A DNA stretch of 64,000 bases from Bacillota bacterium. Its GTDB lineage: Bacteria > Bacillota > Clostridia > Tissierellales > MES13. The notes under the pieces were generated by a model. It did not search any database. It was not told where the DNA came from and saw only the letters and a list, made by a program, of their open reading frames with translations. The stretch is taken from positions 1-64,000 of the forward strand of contig VENA01000024.1 in NCBI GenBank assembly GCA_009711785.1. The letters are read 5' to 3'. A program made the translations under genes and the position numbers. Shown piece after piece: positions 43,757-52,928 of the stretch. Position 1 is the stretch's first letter; every line of letters begins with the position of its first letter.

Positions 43757-44979
43757 ATGTATGGAGATATATAATAATCATAATTTGCTTTTATAGTCTT
43801 ACTTGTATTTAGACCTAAAAAGTATATATCAGTTGCCTTTTTGTCTATTTCAATCATTTCCTTTATTTCTTTAGATTTAATTTTTTCGTAGTTAGCAAAT
43901 TTAGTTATAATATCTACATTGGAGTTTCTTTTGATTTCTTTTAATATTTTAAAACCATTAACATTAGATGCAAGTACTCTGACGTAGGTTAAAGAACTGT
44001 TGTGGTAAGTATCAAATTTATCCTCTGTTAAATCTAATAAGAGATGGATAAGGATTCTTTGAAGTCTTGTATATGCATATCTTTTAGTTTTAATGTTATT
44101 TAAGATAACTCTTATATCATCATGTTTGTTACTAACACTTTTAATTCTATTGTTTAATCCTTCTTCAACATCTATTAAGTTATTTAACATTTCTTTATTA
44201 CTTGTTCTTAAAAGATAAAGTAAGATTTCATTGTAATTTTCTAATTTATTAAATGTTTTGTATTTATTATAAAAATTTGCTAAATGTCTATAGCTATGAG
44301 AAGGGACGGATTTAGCTATATCATTTAAATCATAATTTTCTAAAAGTGATTTTCTAATAGATGTTGCACTGGAAATATTACCAGTTAGAACATTTGAATT
44401 ATAATCTGCACCTTTTCTTTTAATAGTAAAGGGCTTAATATTACTTTTTAATTTATTTAGAGCTTTAAGATATTCAATAGCTAATATATTATTTGATTTT
44501 AAAAGTATCTCTGAAACATCTTTATCTAAACTTTTTTTTAGGGCATAATTTCTAGCCTTTGGGAAAGGGTCGCCGTTTGATAAAGATTTTTTTAAGTGGT
44601 TTTTAAAATCTAAAGTTTCATATGATAAAACATTTGCAATTTCTTTTAAAAGATGTAAATTTCCTGATTCACTCCCAAAGGAAATTGAATTAATAATATT
44701 TAAAGAATCTAATAATTTTATTGCCCCATAGGAAAAATATTCTGCACTTTGACAAGCATATATTGTAGGCAACTCTAAAACTAAATCAACGCCACTATCA
44801 ACGGCTGACTTAGCCCTAGTCCATTTGTCAACTATAGCAGGTTCACCTCTTTGAAGAAAATTTCCACTCATTACACAAACACTAAAACTTGAATTAGTCA
44901 CTTCCTTAGATAATTTAAAGTGATGTAAATGCCCATTATGAAATGGGTTGTATTCTGTAATTAAACCGACTATATTCAT
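43744..44979 (-). CDS. tmcAL: tRNA(Met) cytidine acetate ligase TmcAL (YlbM)
   Basis: Forms N4-acetylcytidine at the wobble base of elongator tRNA-Met using acetate and ATP. The 411-residue protein has the nucleotidyltransferase motif HNGH at 14-17 in EYNPFHNGHLHH, SGNFLQRGEPAIVDKWTRAK and RRKGADYN-type segments later. The position next to ylbJ-ylbK is standard. Acetate use fits its neighbour ackA, though they are divergent and not in one operon. Confidence 0.95.
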   Translation of the reverse strand: MNIVGLITEYNPFHNGHLHHFKLSKEVTNSSFSVCVMSGNFLQRGEPAIVDKWTRAKSAVDSGVDLVLELPTIYACQSAEYFSYGAIKLLDSLNIINSISFGSESGNLHLLKEIANVLSYETLDFKNHLKKSLSNGDPFPKARNYALKKSLDKDVSEILLKSNNILAIEYLKALNKLKSNIKPFTIKRKGADYNSNVLTGNISSATSIRKSLLENYDLNDIAKSVPSHSYRHLANFYNKYKTFNKLENYNEILLYLLRTSNKEMLNNLIDVEEGLNNRIKSVSNKHDDIRVILNNIKTKRYAYTRLQRILIHLLLDLTEDKFDTYHNSSLTYVRVLASNVNGFKILKEIKRNSNVDIITKFANYEKIKSKEIKEMIEIDKKATDIYFLGLNTSKTIKANYDYYISPYIKKD

Positions 44980-45181
44980 TAAAATCCTCCATTTAATAAG
45001 TTTATAACTATTTTATTACATTATGAGTAAATATACAAAAAATATGTATAATTTAATTATTAAATAAAATAATAAAAATATTAAGAAAATATTGTTTTTA
45101 TGGTTTATATAGTTGATTTTTTTGTGTTTTTGTATTATTATGTTGTTGGTAGAAAAAGAATAAAAATTAGGAGGTTTATAT

Positions 45182-46372
45182 ATGAAGATTTTGGTTATTA
45201 ACTGTGGTAGTTCTTCATTAAAATATCAATTAATAGATATGAAAAATGAAGAAGTATTAGCAAAAGGATTAGGGGAAAGAATAGGTATAGAAGGTTCAAA
45301 GGTTGTACATAAGCCTAGCGGAAATGACAAGGTAGTTATTGAAAAACCTATGGAGAATCACAAGGTAGCTTTAGAAATAGTTTTAAATGCATTAGTTGAC
45401 AAAGATCATGGAATTATTGATTCTATGGATGAAATCAATGCTGTTGGACATAGAGTTGTTCATGGAGGAGAGAAATTCGCAGATTCAGTTAAGATAGATC
45501 AAAATGTAATGGACGCTATAGAAGAATGTGCAGATTTAGCACCACTACACAATCCACCTAACATGATGGGAATTGAGGCATGTCAAGAATTAATGCCTAA
45601 TACTCCGATGGTGGCTGTATTTGATACTGCATTCCACCAAACAATGCCAAAGAAAAACTTTATTTATCCATTACCATATGAATTATATGAGAAACACGGT
45701 ATAAGAAGATATGGTTTCCATGGAACTTCACATAAGTATGTTGCTAATAAGGCTGCAGAGATATTAGATAAAGATATAAAAGATTTAAAAATTATTACAT
45801 GTCATCTAGGAAATGGTGCAAGTTTAGCTGCAGTTAATAATGGAAAGTCTATAGACACTAGTATGGGATTCACACCTTTAGAAGGACTAGCAATGGGAAC
45901 AAGATGTGGAGATTTAGACCCAGCGATAATTACATTCCTTATGGAAAAGGAAAATATGAGTATCGAAGAAGTTAACACTTTAATGAATAAAAAATCAGGA
46001 GTTTTAGGAATTTCAGGAGTAAGCAGTGATTTTAGAGATATAGAAGAAGCTGCTAATGATGGAAATGAAAGAGCTCAATTAGCATTAGATAAATTCGTAA
46101 ACAGAGTTAAAAAATATATAGGAGCATATGCTTCAATAATGGGTGGAGTAGATACAATAGTATTTACAGCAGGTTTAGGAGAAAATTCACCTGATATGAG
46201 AGAAGCAATTTGTTCTGATTTAGAGTATATGGGTATAAAAATAGACAAAGAAAAGAATGATGTAAGAGGAAAAGATACTGTTGTTAATACTGAAGATTCT
46301 AAAGTTAAAGTTATAGTTATACCAACTAATGAAGAATTAATGATTGCTAGAGACACTAAGAATCTTATATAA
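45182..46372 (+). CDS. ackA: Acetate kinase
   Basis: Interconverts acetyl phosphate plus ADP with acetate plus ATP, the energy-yielding end of acetate fermentation. 396 residues: N-terminal phosphate loop [27 protein letters not shown] and TAGLGENSP, all expected. Strong AGGAGG ribosome site. The usual partner pta is not beside it and must be elsewhere if present. Alone between tmcAL (divergent) and the DUF177-rpmF pair. Confidence 0.98.
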   Translation: MKILVINCGSSSLKYQLIDMKNEEVLAKGLGERIGIEGSKVVHKPSGNDKVVIEKPMENHKVALEIVLNALVDKDHGIIDSMDEINAVGHRVVHGGEKFADSVKIDQNVMDAIEECADLAPLHNPPNMMGIEACQELMPNTPMVAVFDTAFHQTMPKKNFIYPLPYELYEKHGIRRYGFHGTSHKYVANKAAEILDKDIKDLKIITCHLGNGASLAAVNNGKSIDTSMGFTPLEGLAMGTRCGDLDPAIITFLMEKENMSIEEVNTLMNKKSGVLGISGVSSDFRDIEEAANDGNERAQLALDKFVNRVKKYIGAYASIMGGVDTIVFTAGLGENSPDMREAICSDLEYMGIKIDKEKNDVRGKDTVVNTEDSKVKVIVIPTNEELMIARDTKNLI

Positions 46373-46375
46373 TAG

Positions 46376-46399
46376 AGACAGGGGAATTTTCCCCTGTCT
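46376..46399 (+). terminator. Terminator-like hairpin after ackA
   Basis: GC-rich perfect arms AGACAGGGG / CCCCTGTCT with a 6-base loop and a short T-rich tail; lies just before a strong promoter. Confidence 0.75.
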
Positions 46400-46411
46400 T
46401 ATAAATATTAC

Positions 46412-46440
46412 TTGACAAAAGTTAACTTGGTTTATATAAT
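46412..46440 (+). promoter_or_regulatory. Consensus promoter of DUF177-rpmF
   Basis: Perfect TTGACA and perfect TATAAT separated by 17 bases, 30 bases before the DUF177 gene; the best-matched promoter I found in this window. Confidence 0.93.
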
Positions 46441-46470
46441 GAAATTCGGCGATGTTAGAGGTGAATAAAT

Positions 46471-46971
46471 ATGATAATAAACCTATCAAAACTTCTTGAT
46501 GGTACTGAAAATGTAGTTGAAATCGATGATGTCTTTGATTTAAGACACTTAAAGATAAGGGGTAAAAAAATTAAATTTCATAAGCCCTTAGCTCTTAAAG
46601 GAGGTATCTATAAAACAGATGACGGTATTTTTATAAATTTAGATATTTCTTATGAATATACCGATGTTTGTGACAGATGTTTAGAAGAGTTTACTAATAA
46701 ACAAACTTCAGTTCTATCAGGAAAAATCATTGAAAAAGCCGAAGATGATTCAAAGGAAGAGATTACAATTTATTTGGATAAAGGAAAAATTAATTTAGAA
46801 AAGGCTATAAAAAAGGTTTTAGTTCTAGATTTTCCTATGAAATCGCTATGTAATAGTGATTGCAAAGGTCTTTGTCCTAAATGTGGAATCAATTTAAATG
46901 AGGAGCAGTGTGAATGTGATACTACTGATGTGGACCCTCGTTTAGAAAAACTAAAAGAATTATTGGACTAA
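46471..46971 (+). CDS. DUF177 / YceD family protein
   Basis: A 166-residue protein of the DUF177 family, almost always encoded just before rpmF; it is linked to 23S rRNA or L32 handling, with no agreed mechanism. The C-terminal half has cysteines in CDRCLEEF and in CNSDCKGLCPKCG plus CECD, suggesting a metal site. Strong promoter upstream; 18 bases to rpmF. Confidence 0.93.
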   Translation: MIINLSKLLDGTENVVEIDDVFDLRHLKIRGKKIKFHKPLALKGGIYKTDDGIFINLDISYEYTDVCDRCLEEFTNKQTSVLSGKIIEKAEDDSKEEITIYLDKGKINLEKAIKKVLVLDFPMKSLCNSDCKGLCPKCGINLNEEQCECDTTDVDPRLEKLKELLD

Positions 46972-46989
46972 TTTAAGGAGGTGTTTTAA

Positions 46990-47169
46990 ATGGCAGTACC
47001 TAAGCGAAAAACTTCTAAGTCAAGAAGAGATAAAAGAAGATCAGCTAATAGTAAACTTAGGAAACCTAGCTTCGTTGAGTGCCCTCAATGCCATGAACCT
47101 AAATTACCACATAGAGTATGTAAGGAATGTGGATATTACAAGAATAAAGAAGTTATAGAGGTAGAATAA
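46990..47169 (+). CDS. rpmF: 50S ribosomal protein L32 (bL32)
   Basis: A 59-residue zinc-ribbon ribosomal protein. It begins [17 protein letters not shown] and has two cysteine pairs (CPQC, CKEC), the C+ form, ending [21 protein letters not shown] ribosome site. Co-transcribed with the DUF177 gene and closed by two terminators in a row. Confidence 0.97.
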   Translation: MAVPKRKTSKSRRDKRRSANSKLRKPSFVECPQCHEPKLPHRVCKECGYYKNKEVIEVE

Positions 47170-47177
47170 GTTATGAA

Positions 47178-47207
47178 GATAGTGATTAATAAATCGCTAT
47201 CTTTTAT
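47178..47207 (+). terminator. First terminator after rpmF
   Basis: 10-bp stem (47178-47187 / 47192-47201, one wobble) with AATA loop and T-rich tail. Confidence 0.8.
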
Positions 47208-47216
47208 AATTTAACT

Positions 47217-47249
47217 AAAGACCTGTATCTGATAGATACAGGTCTTTTT
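47217..47249 (+). terminator. Second, stronger terminator after rpmF
   Basis: 14-bp perfect stem (47217-47230 / 47234-47247) with a 3-base loop and five T. Together with the first it insulates the fab operon promoter from rpmF transcription. Confidence 0.9.
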
Positions 47250-47276
47250 AATACTTATTAAAAAAAATAATAATTC

Positions 47277-47305
47277 TTGCATTATAAATGAAGATGATAT
47301 ATACT
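47277..47305 (+). promoter_or_regulatory. Promoter of the fapR-fab operon
   Basis: TTGCAT, 17-base spacer, TATACT, immediately followed by the FapR operator. Confidence 0.8.
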
Positions 47306-47310
47306 AAGTT

Positions 47311-47327
47311 TTAGTAACAGGTACTAA
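47311..47327. promoter_or_regulatory. FapR operator
   Basis: TTAGTAACAGGTACTAA, a 17-base near-perfect match to the known FapR box (TTAGTA-n5-TACTAA type). It covers the transcription start of the promoter at 47277-47305, so FapR would block initiation until malonyl-CoA releases it. Predicts autoregulation of the whole operon. Confidence 0.9.
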
Positions 47328-47356
47328 ATTGAAGTAATAATATAGGGGTGGTTTTT

Positions 47357-47914
47357 TTGGCTAAAAGATTTAAAAAGAAAGAGAGACAAGAAAAATTAAA
47401 GGAAAAATTATCTGAAGACCCCTTTTTAACAGATGAAGAATTAACTGAAATATTCGATGTAAGTATTCAAACAATTAGATTAGACAGATTAGAACTAGGA
47501 ATACCTGAGTTAAGAGAACGCGTTAAAAATGTGGCAGAGAATAATTATTCTAAAGTTAGATCTTTAGGAGGTAAAGAAATAGTTGGTGAATTAGTAGATT
47601 TACAACTTGGAAAAAGTGGTATATCAATTTTAGAGACTGATAAAAATATGGCTTTTGAAAAAACCAACGTTATTAGAGGTCATCACATCTTTGCTCAAGC
47701 TGAGTCTATAGCTATGGCAGTTATAGATGCTGATGTGGCTTTAACTGGAGTTGCAAATATTAAATATAAAACACCAGTTAAAGCTGGAGAAAAATTAATT
47801 GCTAAAGCAGAGGTTGTTCGAATACGTGGAAATAAGTATTTTGTACACGTATTTATTAACGTTTCTCAAAAACAAGTTTTTAGAGGTAAATTTATTCTAG
47901 TAGTTATCGAATAA
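47357..47914 (+). CDS. fapR: Fatty acid and phospholipid biosynthesis regulator FapR
   Basis: Repressor of lipid genes that is released by malonyl-CoA. About 185 residues: N-terminal HTH ([30 protein letters not shown]) and a C-terminal hot-dog domain ([40 protein letters not shown], split here as motifs). TTG start at 47357 behind AGGGGTGG, preferred to a GTG at 47348 inside the ribosome site. Its own operator lies just upstream, and plsX follows by 19 bases. Confidence 0.95.
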   Translation: MAKRFKKKERQEKLKEKLSEDPFLTDEELTEIFDVSIQTIRLDRLELGIPELRERVKNVAENNYSKVRSLGGKEIVGELVDLQLGKSGISILETDKNMAFEKTNVIRGHHIFAQAESIAMAVIDADVALTGVANIKYKTPVKAGEKLIAKAEVVRIRGNKYFVHVFINVSQKQVFRGKFILVVIE

Positions 47915-47933
47915 ATATACTAGGAGGGTTAAA

Positions 47934-48941
47934 ATGAAGATAGCTTTAGATGCTATGGGGGGAGACAGAGGTGTAACAGTAACAGTAAAAGGTGCTGTTG
48001 ACGCTGTTAAGGAATTTGATGTAAATGTTATCTTAGTAGGGAAAAAAGAAGATATAAAAAAAGAATTAAATAAATATGAATATCCAAAGGACAATATAGA
48101 AATAGTAAATGCAAATGAAGTAATAGAAAATGAAGATAAGCCTGTGATAGCTATTAGAAGAAAAAAGAATTCTTCTATGGTTGTGGGACTAAATTTGGTT
48201 AAAAAAAATCAAGCAGATGCATTTATATCTTCAGGAAACACAGGTGCATTGTTAACAGGAGGTATTTTTGTAGCTGGGAGAATTAAAGGTATTGAAAGGC
48301 CAGCTTTAGCTCCAGTTTATCCAACTGATAAGGGAGTATCTTTACTTTTAGATGCAGGTGCCAATGCAGAATGTAGACCAAAATATTTAAAGCAGTTTGC
48401 AATAATGGGTTCGATTTATGCTGAAAAAGTCTTAGACATTGAAAATCCTAAGGTTGGACTTGTTAATATAGGAGTAGAAGAAGGAAAGGGCAATGAATTA
48501 GTAAAAGATACATATGATTTGCTTAAAGAAACAGATATTAACTTTTATGGAAATTTGGAAGCTAGAGATATCCCTAAAGGTTATGTAGATATTTTACTTA
48601 CTGATGGATTTGTTGGAAATACGGTCTTAAAACTTACTGAAGGATTAGCTCAATCAATTTTTAGTAATTTAAAGAAAGAATTTATGAAAAATACATTAAC
48701 TAAATTAGGTGCATTTTTACTTAAGCCTAGTTTTAAAAGTTTTAAAGAAAAATTAGATTATAGTGAGTATGGAGGAGCCCTTTTATTAGGATTAAAGGGA
48801 GCAGTTATTAAAGCTCATGGTAGCTCAGATGCTGTGGCAATTAAAAATGCAATAAGACAAGCAAAAATATTTACTGAAAGAGATGTTGTTAATAAAATTA
48901 AAGAAGAAATAAACAAGACAGGAGGCGAGAAAACTGAATAA
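47934..48941 (+). CDS. plsX: Phosphate acyltransferase PlsX
   Basis: Makes acyl-phosphate from acyl-ACP, feeding PlsY (140). 335 residues: [11 protein letters not shown] at the start, [26 protein letters not shown] and [20 protein letters not shown] ribosome site. Its last codons overlap the apparent fabH start. Confidence 0.97.
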   Translation: MKIALDAMGGDRGVTVTVKGAVDAVKEFDVNVILVGKKEDIKKELNKYEYPKDNIEIVNANEVIENEDKPVIAIRRKKNSSMVVGLNLVKKNQADAFISSGNTGALLTGGIFVAGRIKGIERPALAPVYPTDKGVSLLLDAGANAECRPKYLKQFAIMGSIYAEKVLDIENPKVGLVNIGVEEGKGNELVKDTYDLLKETDINFYGNLEARDIPKGYVDILLTDGFVGNTVLKLTEGLAQSIFSNLKKEFMKNTLTKLGAFLLKPSFKSFKEKLDYSEYGGALLLGLKGAVIKAHGSSDAVAIKNAIRQAKIFTERDVVNKIKEEINKTGGEKTE

Positions 48942-49926
48942 TAAAGGTGTTGGAATTATAGGATTAGGTAGTTATGTACCTGAGAATATATTAACTAACA
49001 AAGAACTAGAAGAAATGGTTGATACTAATGATGAATGGATTCAGTCTAGAACAGGAATAAAGGAAAGACGAATTCTAGATAAGGATAAAGCAACTTCGTA
49101 TATGGCAATGGAAGCTGGAAAAAAAGCTATCAAAGATTCAGGTTTAAGTAGTGAAGATATTGACTTAATAATAGTAACAACAGTTACTCCTGATATGGCT
49201 TTTCCATCTACCGCATGTTTAGTACAAAGGGATCTAGAATGTGAAAATGCAGCAGCCTTTGATTTAGAAGCAGCATGTTCAGGTTTCATATATGGCCTTT
49301 CAGTTGCCTATGGTTATGTGAAGGCAGGTATCTATAAGAATATTTTATTAATCAGTGCTGATGCTTTATCAAAGATAACTGATTTTACAGATAGAAATAC
49401 TTGTGTGTTATTTGGAGATGGAGCTGGAGCAGCAGTTATTAGTGAAGTTAAAGAGAACACAGGTGTATTATCGATAGATATAGGTGCTGACGGTAAAGGA
49501 GCAGATTATTTAACACAACCAGCAGGAGGTTCTAAAATGCCTGCTAGCAAGGAAACTGTTGAAAATAGACTTCATTATATAAATATGGAGGGTAATGGAG
49601 TATTTAAATTTGCAGTAAAAATTATGGGGGATGCTTCAAAGAAGGTAGTAAGTGAAAGTGGTTTAGAATTGTCAGATATAGATTACTTAGTTCCTCATCA
49701 AGCTAATATAAGAATAATAAACTCAGCAAGAAAAAGATTAAAACTAGATAAGGACAAGGTATATGTAAATTTAGATAAATATGGAAATATGTCATCGGCG
49801 TCCATACCAGTTGCATTAGATGAAGCAGTTAAGGAAGGTAAGATTAAAAATAATGATAATGTAATACTTGTAGGTTTTGGAGGAGGCTTAACTTGGGGAT
49901 CTTGTGTAATTAAATGGAGTAAATAG
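48934..49926 (+). CDS. fabH: Beta-ketoacyl-ACP synthase III FabH, apparent CTG start
   Basis: Starts fatty acid synthesis by condensing acetyl-CoA with malonyl-ACP. Catalytic triad: C115 in AACSGF, H255 in PHQANIR, N285 in YGNMSSA. The conserved N-terminal strand ([16 protein letters not shown]) is coded upstream of the first ATG (49015); the only NTG codon in frame there is CTG at 48934, eight bases after AGGAGG and overlapping the last eight bases of plsX. That gives 330 residues, normal for the family. The start is therefore inferred to be CTG. Confidence 0.93.
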   Translation: MNNKGVGIIGLGSYVPENILTNKELEEMVDTNDEWIQSRTGIKERRILDKDKATSYMAMEAGKKAIKDSGLSSEDIDLIIVTTVTPDMAFPSTACLVQRDLECENAAAFDLEAACSGFIYGLSVAYGYVKAGIYKNILLISADALSKITDFTDRNTCVLFGDGAGAAVISEVKENTGVLSIDIGADGKGADYLTQPAGGSKMPASKETVENRLHYINMEGNGVFKFAVKIMGDASKKVVSESGLELSDIDYLVPHQANIRIINSARKRLKLDKDKVYVNLDKYGNMSSASIPVALDEAVKEGKIKNNDNVILVGFGGGLTWGSCVIKWSK

Positions 49927-49936
49927 GAGGCACACT

Positions 49937-50875
49937 ATGTTTAATACTGAAATATGTGAACTACTTAATATAAAATACCCGATAATTCAAGGGGGAATGG
50001 CTTGGGTTGCAACAGCTGAATTAGCTGCAGCAGTATCAGATGCTGGAGGTTTAGGTATAATAGGCTGTGGAAATGCACCAAAGGATGTTATAAAAAAAGA
50101 GATAAAAAAGGCTAAAGAATTAACAGATAAACCTTTTGGAATTAACATAATGTTATTATCTCCCTATGTGGATGATATGATAGATTTAGTACATGAGGAA
50201 AAAATTCCAGTAGTTACAACTGGAGCTGGTAATCCTGGTAAATATATAGAAGGATTTAAAAAAATAGGTACTAAAGTAATTCCAGTTGTACCGTCTGTTG
50301 CGCTAGCGAAGAGAATGGAAAGAGTAGGTTGTGATGCTGTCATAGCAGAAGGTACAGAAGCAGGAGGACATATTGGTGAGTTAACTACTATGTCTTTAGT
50401 ACCACAGATTACAGATTCTGTAAATATCCCTGTTATAGCTGCAGGAGGTATAGCTGATGGAAGAGGTTTTATAGCAGCATTATCCTTAGGAGCTAAAGCT
50501 GTACAAATAGGTACTCGGTTTGTATGTACTGAGGAATGCATAGCTCATAATGATTATAAGTATAAAATATTAAAAGCTAAGGATAGGGATGCTATAGCCA
50601 CTGGTAGATCAACAGGTCATCCTGTTAGAACTCTCAAAAATAAGTTAACGAAAGAATTTAATAAATTAGAAAAGAATAATGTTGATAAAGGTGAAATAGA
50701 AAAAATGGGAGCAGGCGCCCTTAAAAAAGCAGTTATAGATGGAGATATAGAATATGGCTCTGTCATGGCTGGACAGATAAGTGGTCTTATAACTGATATA
50801 AAAAGTTGTCAAGAAGTAATTGATGAAATAATGAGTCATGCAAAAGAAGTAAAAGAAAACATAGCAAAATTGTAG
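49937..50875 (+). CDS. fabK: Enoyl-ACP reductase II FabK
   Basis: FMN-dependent enoyl-ACP reductase of the FabK type, distinct from FabI. 312 residues: IIQGGMAWVATAELAAAVSDAGGLGIIG, PFGINIMLLSP, EGTEAGGHIG, IPVIAAGGIADGRG and LGAKAVQIGTRF, the nitronate monooxygenase-type FMN barrel. Its place inside a fab operon supports FabK over nitronate monooxygenase. Its presence suggests that triclosan-type FabI inhibitors would not act on this step. Confidence 0.93.
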   Translation: MFNTEICELLNIKYPIIQGGMAWVATAELAAAVSDAGGLGIIGCGNAPKDVIKKEIKKAKELTDKPFGINIMLLSPYVDDMIDLVHEEKIPVVTTGAGNPGKYIEGFKKIGTKVIPVVPSVALAKRMERVGCDAVIAEGTEAGGHIGELTTMSLVPQITDSVNIPVIAAGGIADGRGFIAALSLGAKAVQIGTRFVCTEECIAHNDYKYKILKAKDRDAIATGRSTGHPVRTLKNKLTKEFNKLEKNNVDKGEIEKMGAGALKKAVIDGDIEYGSVMAGQISGLITDIKSCQEVIDEIMSHAKEVKENIAKL

Positions 50876-50885
50876 GAGTGATATT

Positions 50886-51827
50886 ATGAAAACAGCTTTT
50901 ATTTTCCCAGGTCAAGGAGCACAGTATGTTGGTATGGGCCTAGAAATATCGGAAAAATATGATGTTGCTAAAAAGACTTTTTTGGAGGCAAATGAAGCCT
51001 TAGGATTTGACATTAAAAAATTATGTTTCGAAGGACCAAAGGAAGAATTAGTAAAAACTGAAATTACTCAACCTGCTATTTTAACAACTTCAGTGGCAAT
51101 CTTAAGGGTTTTAGAAAGCTTAGGATTAAATGCAGAAACTACAGCAGGGTTAAGTTTAGGGGAATATGCATCTTTAGTATATAGTGAAGTTTTTAATTTC
51201 AGTGATGCTGTTAGACTTGTTAATAAAAGAGGAAAATATATGCAAGAAGCTGTACCCTTAGGAAAGGGTACTATGGCAGCTATTATAGGTTTAGATAGAG
51301 AAGAAGTTGAAGGTATTACAAAGAAAATAAGTAATGAAAAGGGAATAGTTGAATGTGCTAATTATAATTGTCCTGGGCAAATAGTTATATCAGGAGAAGT
51401 TACTTCGGTTGAAAAAAGTTGTGAATTAGCTAAAGAAAAGGGTGCTAAAAGAGCATTAGTTTTACCAGTTAGTGCACCATTTCATAGTAGTTTATTAACA
51501 CCTGCTGGAGATAAATTAGAAAAGGAATTAAATAAAGTAAACTTTGGTAAAATGAATAAAAAAGTTATTTCTAATGTCACTGGTGAATATATTAATGATA
51601 CAAAAGACATTAAAGATTTACTTATAAAGCAGGTTTCTATGCCTGTATTATGGGAAGATACAGTAAATTTGATGTTAAATGATGGTATAGATACTTTCAT
51701 AGAGATAGGACCTGGAAAATCTCTAAGAAGCTTTGTAAAGAAAACTGCTAGAAAAAGAAAAGCAAAAGTTAATTGTAGTAACATTGAAAATTTGAAGGGT
51801 TTAAATAAATTATTAGAAAAACTATAA
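50886..51827 (+). CDS. fabD: Malonyl-CoA:ACP transacylase
   Basis: Loads malonyl groups on ACP. 313 residues: FPGQGAQYVGMG at the N-terminus, the active serine S90 in GLSLGEY, and the partner histidine in PVSAPFHSSL, then a TFIEIGPGKSL C-terminus. Eleven bases after fabK; its stop is followed 16 bases later by the fabG start. Confidence 0.97.
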   Translation: MKTAFIFPGQGAQYVGMGLEISEKYDVAKKTFLEANEALGFDIKKLCFEGPKEELVKTEITQPAILTTSVAILRVLESLGLNAETTAGLSLGEYASLVYSEVFNFSDAVRLVNKRGKYMQEAVPLGKGTMAAIIGLDREEVEGITKKISNEKGIVECANYNCPGQIVISGEVTSVEKSCELAKEKGAKRALVLPVSAPFHSSLLTPAGDKLEKELNKVNFGKMNKKVISNVTGEYINDTKDIKDLLIKQVSMPVLWEDTVNLMLNDGIDTFIEIGPGKSLRSFVKKTARKRKAKVNCSNIENLKGLNKLLEKL

Positions 51828-51843
51828 AATGAGGAGTGAAGCT

Positions 51844-52587
51844 ATGAACTTAAGTGGTAAGGTTGCTTTAGTTACAGGTGGTTCTAGAGGAATAGGAAAA
51901 GAAATAGCACTTAAACTAGCTTCTTTAGGTGCAGATATAATAATTAACTATTCAAGAAATAGTAAAAAAGCAGAAGAAGTTGTTTCTGAAATAGAAAATA
52001 TGGGAAGAAAAGCATACTGTTTTCAAGCAGATGTTTCTAAGTTAGAAGAAGTTGAAAAATTAATTAAAAAAACATTAGATGAAGTTTCAAACGTCGATAT
52101 TTTAGTTAATAATGCAGGAATCACAAAGGATAATTTATTAATGAGAATGTCTAAAGATGATTGGAACGATGTTATTAATGTAAACTTAACGGGAGCTTAT
52201 AATTTATGCAAATCTCTTATAAGAAGTATGATAAGAAAGAAAAATGGATGTATAATTAATATATCTTCCGTAGTAGGTATAACAGGAAATCCTGGGCAAT
52301 GTAATTATTCAGCTTCAAAAGCAGGACTTATAGGATTAACAAAATCTTTAGCTAAAGAAGTTGGAAAGAAAAATATAAGAGTTAATGCTATAGCACCTGG
52401 CTTTATTGAAACTGAGATGACAGATAAATTAAATGAAAATGTAATAAAAGAATACAAGAAAAATATTCCACTAAAGAAATTAGGAAGTCCAGAAGATATT
52501 GCTAATACTGTTGCATTTTTAGCAAGTGATTTAGCTAGTTACATAACAGGGCAAGTTATTGTAGTAGACGGTGGAATGTCAAATTAA
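51844..52587 (+). CDS. fabG: 3-oxoacyl-ACP reductase FabG
   Basis: NADPH-dependent ketoreductase of fatty acid elongation. 247 residues: GGSRGIG cofactor loop, NNAG, catalytic serine in NISSVVG and YSASK near residues 155-159. Start at ATG 51844 behind GAGGAGTGA; an in-frame ATG at 51829 lies before this site and overlaps the gap to fabD. Confidence 0.97.
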   Translation: MNLSGKVALVTGGSRGIGKEIALKLASLGADIIINYSRNSKKAEEVVSEIENMGRKAYCFQADVSKLEEVEKLIKKTLDEVSNVDILVNNAGITKDNLLMRMSKDDWNDVINVNLTGAYNLCKSLIRSMIRKKNGCIINISSVVGITGNPGQCNYSASKAGLIGLTKSLAKEVGKKNIRVNAIAPGFIETEMTDKLNENVIKEYKKNIPLKKLGSPEDIANTVAFLASDLASYITGQVIVVDGGMSN

Positions 52588-52610
52588 TATTTTGAAAGGA
52601 GGTGTGATTG

Positions 52611-52838
52611 ATGATATTCGATAAACTAAAAGAAATAATTTCAGAACAATTAGAAGTAGAAGAAGATGAAATTACTATGGAAGCTTCATTCCAAGATGAT
52701 CTTGATGCTGATTCACTAGACGTAGTTGAACTAATCATGGCTTTAGAAGATGAGTTTGATTTAGAAATCCCAGATGAGGAAGCTGAAAAAATATCTAAGG
52801 TGAAAGATGCAGTTAATTATATTGAAGCTAACAAATAG
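52611..52838 (+). CDS. acpP: Acyl carrier protein
   Basis: A 75-residue acidic ACP with the phosphopantetheine serine S35 in DADSLD. AAAGGAGGTG ribosome site. The start is ATG 52611 (a TTG directly before it is also in frame). High acidity and helix pattern are as expected. It is followed by a GC-rich hairpin, then fabF. Its prosthetic group comes from CoA, two steps of which (coaBC, coaD) are in this window. Confidence 0.98.
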   Translation: MIFDKLKEIISEQLEVEEDEITMEASFQDDLDADSLDVVELIMALEDEFDLEIPDEEAEKISKVKDAVNYIEANK

Positions 52839-52841
52839 AAG

Positions 52842-52866
52842 TTAGGTCCCGAGATTCGGGACCTAA
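52842..52866 (+). terminator. Stable hairpin between acpP and fabF
   Basis: Perfect 11-bp GC-rich arms (52842-52852 / 52856-52866) with a 3-base loop, but no T run. It may act as an RNA-stabilising or processing structure and set the high level of acpP relative to fabF. Confidence 0.65.
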
Positions 52867-52885
52867 TCAATAATGAAAACTAAAT

Positions 52886-52901
52886 AACATCTTAAGATGT
52901 T
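52886..52901. repeat. 16-bp perfect palindrome upstream of fabF
   Basis: AACATCTTAAGATGTT is its own reverse complement. Perfect TATAAT (52906-52911) follows but is too close to the ribosome site for a normal promoter. Function unknown; possible operator. Confidence 0.5.
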
Positions 52902-52928
52902 TATATATAATATATGGAGGGGTTAATA

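Noticed and set aside
49015-49926. ATG 49015 as the fabH start
   Set aside because: It would delete the first strand of the thiolase fold, and no ribosome site precedes it.
52902-52911. Separate fabF promoter
   Set aside because: The start of transcription would fall in the ribosome binding site, leaving almost no leader.
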